Source of the DNA: UBA6624 sp964343345 [NCBI: uncultured bacterium]
Lineage (GTDB): Bacteria; UBP7; UBA6624
Direction: 5' to 3'
DNA length: 12,711 bases
NCBI GenBank assembly: GCA_964343345.1
Contig: CAYFJE010000016.1
Span: 4,514 to 17,224, forward strand
Shown here piece after piece: positions 1 through 6,462 of the stretch. The notes under the pieces were generated by a model that saw nothing but the letters and a program-made list of their open reading frames with translations, had not been told where the DNA came from and did no database searches. The position numbers were made by a program, and so were the translations under genes. How positions within the stretch are numbered: position 1 is the first letter of the stretch; each line of letters starts with the position of its first letter.

Positions 1-78
1 CCCGAGGAGCCTGTCGTCGAAACCCCCGAGGAGCCTGTCGTCGAAACCCCCGAGGAGCCTGTCGTCGAAACCCCCGAG
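1..78 (+). repeat. 24-bp perfect tandem repeat inside dsbD
   Basis: Three complete identical copies (1-24, 25-48, 49-72) plus six bases of a fourth (73-78) can be read directly. The unit begins CCCGAGGAGCC and has 16 G/C of 24, well above the AT-rich genes around it. It is 24 bases long, so it keeps frame and codes for PEEPVVET, an acidic proline-rich octapeptide. The array reaches the window edge, so the true copy number is not visible. It probably forms an extended linker before the membrane domain of the DsbD-like protein. Confidence 0.97.
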
Positions 79-1068
79 GTAAGGTTTTCGAAGAGTTCAT
101 CTTCTGGGAGCTCTTTGGGTTTTTGGGTTTTGTTGATTGCAGGACTTGGCTTGGCTTTTTCTCCATGTGTTTTCCCAATTATGCCGATCGTTGTCCTATC
201 TGTTGCAGATGGAGAAAAGGGAATAAAGGCTTTTTTCAATTCATTGCCATTTGTTTTTGGGCTTGTTTTAACTTATTCAATATGTGGTGCAGCATTTGCA
301 ATTCTCGGAAAGGGAAGCGGTGCAGCCTTACAGAATTCTTTTTTCGGATGGTTTTTGGCAATTCTGTTTATTGTCATGGGTGTTCTTATGTTTTCAGGAT
401 ATGCTCTCCCAACATCTTCGAAACTTTCAAAATTTACAGATTTCCTGAGAACAAAGGGAAAGATTGGTCTAGGTGCTGCATTGGGTGTAGCTGCTACACC
501 ATGCACAGCTCCGGTTCTAGCGTCAGCTTCAGCAACTGCTCTTCAAAGCGGCAGTCTTATAGAAGGGTTAAAACTTTTTGGAACTCTTGGGCTAGGGATG
601 GCTATTCCCTTTATGGTGTTTTCTACACTGGGTGCTCAGATTCCAAAGGGAGGAAGTTGGCTTCTTTTGATAAAGAGGGCAATGGGTTTGGCACTTCTTG
701 GTTACGGTTTGTTTTTAGCCTGGTCTAGGTTTGACTCTGGTGATGGAACAATTGAAACAGCAGGGAAAGAAAAAAATCAAATTTATTACTTCACGGCGAA
801 ATGGTGTATTCCATGCAGGTCTGTTGAAAAGCATGTTTGGAAAGATGTTGAAGTTATCGAATTCCTTGAAAATTCAAATTGGAAATTAATAAAGGTTGAC
901 CTGACTGAAGAAAGTGAAGAGGAGTCTTTGTTTAGAAAAAGATATGATGTTCCAGGACCACCTTCTCTTATCTTGATGTTTAATGAAGGTGGTTCAGAAA
1001 AACCTTCAGTTGTTCACATAGGAGAGTTCACAAAAGAAGAATTTTTTGATTTTGTTAACTCTTTTTAA
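1..1068 (+). CDS. dsbD: DsbD-like thiol:disulfide interchange protein, 5'-truncated by the window edge
   Basis: This inner-membrane protein would pass electrons from the cytoplasm to periplasmic thiols. The frame is open from base 1, so the first codons lie outside the window. TTG and ATG codons further in are internal, because the repeat-coded segment reads straight into the membrane domain. Visible order: three PEEPVVET repeats (residues 1-24 of the fragment), a Ser-rich linker, about six hydrophobic helices (roughly 40-240), then a thioredoxin domain. The membrane domain has the paired cysteines of the CcdA/DsbD family, in SPCVFP (Cys56) and ATPCTAP (Cys168). The C-terminal domain has WCIPC (Cys269, Cys272) and a GPP cis-proline loop near residue 321. 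Escherichia coli DsbD has eight helices; here the thioredoxin domain follows the sixth. An N-terminal periplasmic domain is probable but unseen. DUF502 follows after 17 bases. Family assignment is firm; the exact partner proteins are unknown. Confidence 0.9.
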   Translation, partial: PEEPVVETPEEPVVETPEEPVVETPEVRFSKSSSSGSSLGFWVLLIAGLGLAFSPCVFPIMPIVVLSVADGEKGIKAFFNSLPFVFGLVLTYSICGAAFAILGKGSGAALQNSFFGWFLAILFIVMGVLMFSGYALPTSSKLSKFTDFLRTKGKIGLGAALGVAATPCTAPVLASASATALQSGSLIEGLKLFGTLGLGMAIPFMVFSTLGAQIPKGGSWLLLIKRAMGLALLGYGLFLAWSRFDSGDGTIETAGKEKNQIYYFTAKWCIPCRSVEKHVWKDVEVIEFLENSNWKLIKVDLTEESEEESLFRKRYDVPGPPSLILMFNEGGSEKPSVVHIGEFTKEEFFDFVNSF

Positions 1069-1085
1069 ATAAAATAGTAGGGCTT

Positions 1086-1697
1086 ATGAATAAAAAACAA
1101 AAAAACAATCTTCCAGAACACATAAAAAGAAACATCTTGAGAGGCTTGCTTTCTCTGATACCGATTATTTTGGTTTTCAAAGTGGCTGAACTCACCTATG
1201 TTGCGATTGATAAAAATGTGATGGGTTTAATTGAACCTTTAATACAGGTCGAAATTCCTGGTCTTGGACTTCTTGTTCTCGTAATCTTTTTATATTTTGT
1301 AGGAGTGCTTATAAACAATATTTTTGGAAAGAGTATTTTGGCTCTTTTTGAGTCATGGGTTTCTAAAATCCCAATTGTTGGCCAAACAATGAGTGTTGGA
1401 AAACAGTTAGCAGAGTCATTATCTCCTGAAGAGAGAAAGGCTTTTGATAAGCCTGTTTTGGTTCCTTATCTTAAGGATGGGCAATGGACGGTTGCTTTTA
1501 TTTGTGGAGACATATATGACGAAAAGGATAAAAAAGATCTAGTGAAGTGTTTCATTCCAATTCCTCCAAACCCTGCAACAGGGTGGGTTGTTTTTGTGGA
1601 GAAGGACAAAATAAGAGAAACTGGCTGGACAAATGAAGAGGCAATGAAAGCAGTTATTTCTCTTGGTATAGTTACTCCAGAAAAAATCAAAAAATAA
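1086..1697 (+). CDS. DUF502 family membrane protein
   Basis: This 203-residue protein has the layout of the DUF502 family, whose biochemical role in bacteria is not settled. Two hydrophobic helices are clear, about residues 20-41 and 58-79, separated by a short loop with IEPLIQVEIPGLG. The family-typical segment IPIVGQTMSVGKQ (95-107) follows, and the soluble C-terminal part has FIPIPPNPATGWVVFV (about 156-171), which matches the conserved IPT-x-PNP-x-GF stretch. The start is ATG at 1086, with only a weak, closely spaced AGGG upstream. The gene begins 17 bases after dsbD, and its TAA stop shares a base with the next ATG (TAATG), so it is probably co-transcribed and translationally coupled to rmuC. 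I infer nothing about its function from the position. Confidence 0.85.
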   Translation: MNKKQKNNLPEHIKRNILRGLLSLIPIILVFKVAELTYVAIDKNVMGLIEPLIQVEIPGLGLLVLVIFLYFVGVLINNIFGKSILALFESWVSKIPIVGQTMSVGKQLAESLSPEERKAFDKPVLVPYLKDGQWTVAFICGDIYDEKDKKDLVKCFIPIPPNPATGWVVFVEKDKIRETGWTNEEAMKAVISLGIVTPEKIKK

Positions 1698-2704
1698 TGG
1701 AATTTGCTGCTGGTTTTTTTCTTGGTGCTTTTTTACTTTATCTTTGGCAGGACAAAAGGTATAGAGTAGAAATCGAAAAGATTAAAAATGTAGAAGAATC
1801 TGAACTTGAGGAAAGAAAAAAAGACCTAGAAGATTTTTCGGATTCGCTTTTGGAGAAAAGCAAAAATCAATTTAATGAAAAATTACAAGATACACTCAAA
1901 GAGCACATAGGTGCATTGAAGGATCGAACGATTGAACTTAGCACCAAATTAGAGACACAGACAGAAAATTTAACAAGTTTAGAAAAATCAACGAATACCC
2001 TTCGTGAGGCAATGGGTAGCAATACCAGGATCTCTGGAGACTTAGGTGAATCATCTCTCGAATCTTATTTCGCTAAGCATGGCTGGCAAAGGGGTGTTCA
2101 TTATGAAGTTCAGGTATCAGTTGGCAGCGGTCGACCAGATTTTGTTGTGAATTTTGCTAAAGATAGAAGGCTTATTATTGATTCAAAATTTATTACAAAA
2201 AATTGGTTGAAATATATAGAGACTAAAGATCCATTAGATTTGAAAAAACATGTAAGAAGCTTAAAGGATACCGTGACAGCGTTAGGCAGGAAAAACTATC
2301 AAGAAAAACTAAAGAATTCTTTCGATCGTGTTCTTATGTATGTTCCAATAGATGCTGCTTTACTTGCTGCAATAGATCATGACAAAGATATGCTTTCTCA
2401 TGCAAGAAACAACAGAGTATCACTTGTTTCTCCCTTGCTTATCATGCCTATTTTAAGCACTATAGACCAGATGTGGACACAACAGCAAATGAATGAGAAT
2501 TCTGAAAAGTTAATTGAGGTTTTGAAGAAAGTGTACGAAAAATATGCAGGCTTTGATGAAGATATGAACAAACTCGAAAACAATTTCAAGAATATTCATA
2601 AGAAATTAAGGAGTACCGGGGGGCTTGAGTCTTTGTTAAGACGCGCAAAAAAACTTGGACTTGATACAAAAAAACAACTAAAAGAGGAAAATCAAGAAGA
2701 TTAA
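1697..2704 (+). CDS. rmuC: RmuC family DNA recombination protein
   Basis: RmuC proteins are predicted membrane-anchored nucleases of the PD-(D/E)XK fold; in E. coli loss of rmuC raises inversion at short inverted repeats. This 335-residue copy has a short N-terminal hydrophobic anchor (about 4-17), a long charged coiled-coil stretch (20-105), and the conserved core: GDLGE near 114-118, GRPDFVV with Asp148, and LIIDSKF with Asp162 and Lys164, fitting the acidic and lysine residues of the nuclease motif. Family landmarks VPIDAALLAAI (216-226) and SPLLIMPIL (245-253) follow. The C-terminus is again helical and charged. Start is ATG 1697, fused to the DUF502 stop. The length is somewhat short for the family (E. 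coli about 475) because the coiled coil and tail are short. The catalytic activity is inferred from motifs only. Confidence 0.92.
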   Translation: MEFAAGFFLGAFLLYLWQDKRYRVEIEKIKNVEESELEERKKDLEDFSDSLLEKSKNQFNEKLQDTLKEHIGALKDRTIELSTKLETQTENLTSLEKSTNTLREAMGSNTRISGDLGESSLESYFAKHGWQRGVHYEVQVSVGSGRPDFVVNFAKDRRLIIDSKFITKNWLKYIETKDPLDLKKHVRSLKDTVTALGRKNYQEKLKNSFDRVLMYVPIDAALLAAIDHDKDMLSHARNNRVSLVSPLLIMPILSTIDQMWTQQQMNENSEKLIEVLKKVYEKYAGFDEDMNKLENNFKNIHKKLRSTGGLESLLRRAKKLGLDTKKQLKEENQED

Positions 2705-2706
2705 AA

Positions 2707-3258
2707 ATGTCTCTAACCCCTTCGTACATGGTTCCTCTAGGTATTGAAATGCCGTCGTTTTTATTGCCTGAGGTGGTTTCTGGTTCAGATATCAATTCAG
2801 GCTCTTTTGACGAGAAGCCAGTTTTAGTCATGTTTATCTGTGCTCATTGTCCTTATGTAATCCATATAGAGCCTCAGTTGGCATCATTATCTTCTGATTA
2901 CAAAGGCAGGGTAAATATCGTTGCCATTTCAAGTAATGATGTGGTTTCTCATCCTCAAGATTCTCCAGAAAAATTAAAGGCTCAGTCAGAGAAAAATAAT
3001 TTTAATTTTCCTTATTGTTTTGATGAAGATCAGTCAGTTGCAAAAGCTTTCAATGCACAGTGCACTCCCGATTTTTTTCTTTTCGATAATCAAAAAAAAT
3101 TAGTTTATAGAGGGCAGCTTGATAAAAGCAGGCCTGGAAACAATTTTCCTCTTGACGGCAAGGATTTAAGAAATGCTATAGATTCACTTTTAGACAACAA
3201 TGAAATATCAAAAAATCAACTTCCAAGTACGGGTTGTAACATCAAGTGGAAACAGTAA
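2707..3258 (+). CDS. Thioredoxin-fold (peroxiredoxin-like) protein with CAHC motif
   Basis: This is a 183-residue thioredoxin-superfamily protein of the AhpC/TSA-like 'PRX_like1' type. Landmarks are FICAHCPYV with Cys45 and Cys48 in a CxxC arrangement, AISSNDVVSHPQDSPEKL (73-90), FPYCFDEDQSVAKAF (101-115), CTPDFFLFD with Cys119 before the cis-proline, VYRGQLDKSRPG (133-144), and the C-terminal signature LPSTGCNIKW. No signal peptide or membrane helix is seen, so it is probably cytoplasmic. The CxxC suggests disulfide or peroxide reduction, but no substrate is established for most members of the family. It starts at ATG 2707, two bases after rmuC, and its TAA overlaps the next ATG. Placement between dsbD and two sulfur amino-acid genes fits a thiol redox role, though that is inference. 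Confidence 0.88.
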   Translation: MSLTPSYMVPLGIEMPSFLLPEVVSGSDINSGSFDEKPVLVMFICAHCPYVIHIEPQLASLSSDYKGRVNIVAISSNDVVSHPQDSPEKLKAQSEKNNFNFPYCFDEDQSVAKAFNAQCTPDFFLFDNQKKLVYRGQLDKSRPGNNFPLDGKDLRNAIDSLLDNNEISKNQLPSTGCNIKWKQ

Positions 3259-4178
3259 TGGGAATAGACAAGCTTGTAGGAAATACCCCTCTTATCGAGT
3301 TGGAGAGGTTGTCTCCTTTAGGAAGAAGGGTTTTCGGAAAGGCTGAATATTTAAATCCAGGAGGATCAGTAAAGGACAGGATAGGTTTTTTCATGATTGA
3401 AAAAGCAATGGAAAGAGGAGACCTGAAAGAAGGGCAGACTGTTGTAGAGCCAACTGCTGGAAATACAGGAATTGCATTAGCTTTAGCATGTTCTTTTTAT
3501 AAACTGAAAATGATTGCTGTTATGCCCGGCAGATTTTCTCAAGAGAAAGAAAAAATTATAGTTGCTTTGGGAGGTCAGGTTATCAGGACTTCCACAAAAG
3601 AGGGAATCGAAGGGGCGATAGAAAAAGCTCATATTTTAGCTAAAGATTTGAATGGTTGGGTACCTTTGCAATTTTCAAATCCAGACAATGCAAAAGCTCA
3701 TTTTGAAACAACAGGTCCTGAGATTTATTCTCAGCTAAAAGATATAGATGTTTTTGTTGGAGGTGTTGGGTCCGCTGGAACATTTGTCGGTGTTTCGAGA
3801 TACCTTAAAAAAAATAATAAAAATATAAAATGTGTTGCTGTTCAGCCTGAAGGTTCTGTTTTGCTTGGGGGAAATCCAGGGCCTCATAAGGTAGAGGGTA
3901 TAGGTGTTGACGATATGGAAACAATCAAATTGTGGGAAAAAGATTTGCCGGATGAAATTGTTACTGTTTCTGATTTTGATGCTCATTCTCTTACACAAAG
4001 GTTAGCAAGTGAAGAAGGCCTTTTGGTCGGGGCTTCTTCTGGAGCTCTCGTTCATGCTTCATTGGAGATTGCAAAAAAATCCCCTGAGGGAAGTAAAGTG
4101 GTTACTTTATTGTGTGATTCTTCAGAGAGATATATATCTAAAAACATTTATTCACATTTTGAGGATTGGGAAAAATGA
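3258..4178 (+). CDS. mccA: Cystathionine beta-synthase / cysteine synthase family enzyme (MccA-like)
   Basis: This is a fold-type II PLP enzyme of 306 residues. GGSVKDR (35-41) supplies the Schiff-base lysine Lys39, PTAGNTG (65-71) is the substrate-binding loop, GGVGSAGT (168-175) the phosphate-binding glycine loop, and CDSSERYISK (286-295) the C-terminal PLP contact. The segment GGNPGPHKVEGIG (204-216) resembles Bacillus MccA, which makes cystathionine from O-acetylserine and homocysteine, more than classical CysK. The PTAGNTG form (rather than PTSGNTG) and the gamma-lyase family gene next door support the same reading. CysK/CysM remains possible. A GTG at 3246 would lengthen the protein by four residues, but ATG 3258 forms the TAATG fusion seen at other junctions here, so I prefer it. 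No CBS-domain regulatory extension is present. Confidence 0.8.
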   Translation: MGIDKLVGNTPLIELERLSPLGRRVFGKAEYLNPGGSVKDRIGFFMIEKAMERGDLKEGQTVVEPTAGNTGIALALACSFYKLKMIAVMPGRFSQEKEKIIVALGGQVIRTSTKEGIEGAIEKAHILAKDLNGWVPLQFSNPDNAKAHFETTGPEIYSQLKDIDVFVGGVGSAGTFVGVSRYLKKNNKNIKCVAVQPEGSVLLGGNPGPHKVEGIGVDDMETIKLWEKDLPDEIVTVSDFDAHSLTQRLASEEGLLVGASSGALVHASLEIAKKSPEGSKVVTLLCDSSERYISKNIYSHFEDWEK

Positions 4179-5311
4179 TGAAAAAGAAATTTGATACAAA
4201 ATGCATTCACAATAAAAAAGGCACAGATAAAGAGACTGGGAGTGTTATGCCTCCAATAAACCTATCTTCAACCTTTGCTCAAAAACAGCCTGGGAAACCT
4301 TTATCTGATTATGAATACATAAGAAGCGACAATCCAACAAGGTCTGTTCTAGAAAGCTTTTTAGCATCTTTGGAAAACGGAAAGCACGCAGTCAGTTTTT
4401 CAAGTGGAATGGCTGCTGTTTCTGGCATCACAAAACTTGTAAGAAAAGGTCAGACATTGATTGCTGGAGATGATCTTTACGGTGGAACAAGCAGATTTAT
4501 GAGGGATTTTTTATCAAAAGAAGGCGTCAATGTTTCTCATGTGGATACTACTAGACCTGAAAAAACAAAAAATTGGGAAGATGCTTCTCTTGTCTGGATA
4601 GAGACACCCACGAACCCCTTATTGAAGGTTACGGATATAGCGAAGATAAAACAACTTGCACCGCAAGCAATATTGGTTGTTGATAATACTTTTATGAGTC
4701 CAAAATTTCAAAACCCTTTAGATTTTGGAGCTGACATAGTAATGCATTCATCTACAAAATACATAGGAGGGCATTCAGATGTTCTTGGAGGTGCAGCAAT
4801 AACAAACAGGAATGACCTGAATTCACGATTAAGAAAAATACAGAATGATATAGGGTCAGTCCCAAGCCCTTTTGATTGTTACCTGCTAATAAGGGGAATA
4901 AAGACACTTTCTCTAAGGATGGATAAGCATGAGAAAAATGCAAGATTTATTGCAGAAAATTTGTCAAAAAACAGTAATGTTGAAAAGGTTTTTTGGCCTG
5001 GTTTAAAAAGTCATGATGGACATGATGTACATTCAAGACAATCAAAAGGCTATGGAGGCATGCTTAGTTTCATGTTAAGCAAGAATGTAAATCTTGAAAA
5101 ATTTACTTCTGAAAGGAAATATTGGACTTTGGCAGAATCTTTGGGGGGAGTAGAGAGTTTGTTATGCGTGCCTTTCAAAATGACACATTCAAGCATGGAG
5201 GAAAAAATGCGTTTGAAAATAGGAATTACTGAAAATCTAATCAGACTTTCATGCGGTGTAGAAGACCATGATGACCTCTGGAAGGACCTGGAAGAAGGTT
5301 TGGGAACTTAA
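4175..5311 (+). CDS. mccB: Cystathionine gamma-lyase/gamma-synthase family PLP enzyme (MccB-like)
   Basis: This fold-type I Cys/Met metabolism enzyme has 378 residues. Landmarks are DNPTR (52-56), the phosphate loop SSGMAA (76-81), DDLYGGT (99-105), ETPTNPLL (143-150), VVDNTF (168-173) with the PLP-ring aspartate Asp170, and HSSTKYIGGHSD (191-202) with Schiff-base Lys195. SLGGVESL (322-329) is typical of gamma-lyases and synthases. Paired with the upstream MccA-like enzyme, it probably cleaves cystathionine to cysteine, ammonia and 2-oxobutyrate (reverse transsulfuration). Gamma-synthase or another C-S lyase role cannot be excluded, because the position usually holding the substrate-contacting Glu looks like Cys331. 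Two in-frame ATGs (4175, 4178) abut; I chose 4175, which overlaps the upstream TGA as ATGA and lies about 10 bases from GAGG at 4161. A TTG at 4166 is less likely. Confidence 0.85.
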   Translation: MMKKKFDTKCIHNKKGTDKETGSVMPPINLSSTFAQKQPGKPLSDYEYIRSDNPTRSVLESFLASLENGKHAVSFSSGMAAVSGITKLVRKGQTLIAGDDLYGGTSRFMRDFLSKEGVNVSHVDTTRPEKTKNWEDASLVWIETPTNPLLKVTDIAKIKQLAPQAILVVDNTFMSPKFQNPLDFGADIVMHSSTKYIGGHSDVLGGAAITNRNDLNSRLRKIQNDIGSVPSPFDCYLLIRGIKTLSLRMDKHEKNARFIAENLSKNSNVEKVFWPGLKSHDGHDVHSRQSKGYGGMLSFMLSKNVNLEKFTSERKYWTLAESLGGVESLLCVPFKMTHSSMEEKMRLKIGITENLIRLSCGVEDHDDLWKDLEEGLGT

Positions 5312-5312
5312 C

Positions 5313-6383
5313 TTGAAAAAAAAATCCAAATTTATTTTTATGGTTCATCCTCCTGAAGAAAAAGATTTATTCAGAATTCCACAATTAAGGTTTTTAAAGT
5401 GGCTTCCCAAAGGGGTTCCTGAAAAAATTGTTGGTGGCCTAGGACCTTTTCCTTTATTCAAGATAAAAGGCATTGAGTCAATTGATGGAAAGAAAGCCGA
5501 AGGGTGGGTTTTGGGGCTTTTGTCTACACCAAAACTTATGATGCAAAAAAATCCGGAGAAAACTTACAAGCTGTTAGTCAAGGCTTCAAAATGGGGTGAA
5601 AACTACGGAGCTTCAGTTATGGGGCTCGGAGCTTTTACGAGTGTTGTCGGTGATGCAGGCCTTACAGTTTCTCAAAGAAGCCCCGTAACTGTAACTACTG
5701 GAAACTCTTTAACAGTTGCTGCAACAATAAAGAGCATAGAAAGGATTTTAGAAATTTCAAAAAAGTCAATTTCTAAAGAAAAAATAGCTGTTGTTGGCGC
5801 AACAGGGTCAATAGGAAAAGCTGTTGCAAGACTCTTAAGCAAAAAAGGAGCAAATCTTGTTTTAATCTCAAAAACAGAAGAGAAATTAAAAGATCTTGCT
5901 CGAGAATTAGGAAAAAACGTTATTGATTTTGGAACAAGTTCAGAACTTTTAAAGAAAGTAAAAATAATTGTCGGAGCAACAAGCTCTTCTGGAAAAGCAA
6001 TTCCAATAGATGTTTTACAAAAAGGTTCAATTGTTGTTGATATTGCACTTCCCCCTGAACTGACCAAAAAAGATGCCCAAAAAAGAAAAGACTGTCTTGT
6101 TCTTGAAAGCGGAGAAATACTCTTACCTGGAAAACCTGAATTCTCTTATGACTGGCCTTTACCTAAGAATATTGCTTATGCTTGTGAAGCTGAGACGATA
6201 TTGCTATCTTTAACCGAGAGATTTGATTTAGCTACATTAGGCAGAGATATAGATGTTAATAAAGTAGAAAAAGTTTGGAAGCTTGCTGAAGAGAATGGAT
6301 TTTTTTGGGCTGGCTTCAGGTCCTTTAGCCATGATTTGTCTGAAGAAGATGTTGTTGAATTTATTTTAGATTTTGGTTTCTGA
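5313..6383 (+). CDS. Acyl-ACP reductase-like NAD(P)-binding protein (AAR family homologue)
   Basis: This 356-residue protein resembles the long-chain acyl-ACP reductases known from cyanobacteria, which reduce acyl-ACP to fatty aldehyde, and related proteins often labelled shikimate-dehydrogenase-like. Shared features are LGAFTSVVGDAG (105-116), VTTGNSLT (127-134), a Rossmann dinucleotide site VVGATGSIGKAVAR (160-173), and ACEAETILL (290-298). By eye the last segment lines up with ACFAEAMLL of the cyanobacterial enzyme, placing Cys291 at the thioester-forming cysteine. The N-terminal FIFMVHPP is family-like, so translation must begin upstream of the ATG at 5340; TTG 5313 is the only good candidate after the previous stop, with AAGAAGG about 14 bases upstream. 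It sits one base after the mccB-like gene and ends the cluster. The substrate is unknown, and no aldehyde decarbonylase gene is visible in the window. Confidence 0.72.
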   Translation: MKKKSKFIFMVHPPEEKDLFRIPQLRFLKWLPKGVPEKIVGGLGPFPLFKIKGIESIDGKKAEGWVLGLLSTPKLMMQKNPEKTYKLLVKASKWGENYGASVMGLGAFTSVVGDAGLTVSQRSPVTVTTGNSLTVAATIKSIERILEISKKSISKEKIAVVGATGSIGKAVARLLSKKGANLVLISKTEEKLKDLARELGKNVIDFGTSSELLKKVKIIVGATSSSGKAIPIDVLQKGSIVVDIALPPELTKKDAQKRKDCLVLESGEILLPGKPEFSYDWPLPKNIAYACEAETILLSLTERFDLATLGRDIDVNKVEKVWKLAEENGFFWAGFRSFSHDLSEEDVVEFILDFGF

Positions 6384-6413
6384 TTTACCTTTTTTACAGA
6401 TGTGTGTTAGAAT
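6384..6413 (+). promoter_or_regulatory. Possible promoter for clpC-carD
   Basis: The 79-base gap before clpC is the largest in the window. It has TTTACC at 6384-6389, 18 bases of spacing, and TAGAAT at 6408-6413 preceded by TGT, which makes an extended -10 (TGnTAGAAT). That is a fair match to a housekeeping sigma-70/sigma-A promoter. No CIRCE element and no CtsR-type direct heptad repeats were found here, so a classical Gram-positive heat-shock operator is not seen. The sequence is AT-rich and chance matches are common. Confidence 0.35.
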
Positions 6414-6462
6414 TGTTAGGTACGAGTCTTGAATTTTTTGATTATCTTAATGTCTATTTGTT

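Noticed and set aside
123-728. Long open frame overlapping dsbD in another frame
   Set aside because: Its Cys- and Phe-rich product has no family resemblance and lies entirely under a recognised gene.
115-1068. Complete dsbD gene starting at TTG 115
   Set aside because: The reading frame is open to base 1 through the coding repeat, and TTG 115 lies at the edge of the first membrane helix; the gene is truncated, not complete.
6384-6462. CIRCE or CtsR operator upstream of clpC
   Set aside because: I found neither TTAGCACTC/GAGTGCTAA arms nor the GGTCAAA heptad repeats in the gap.
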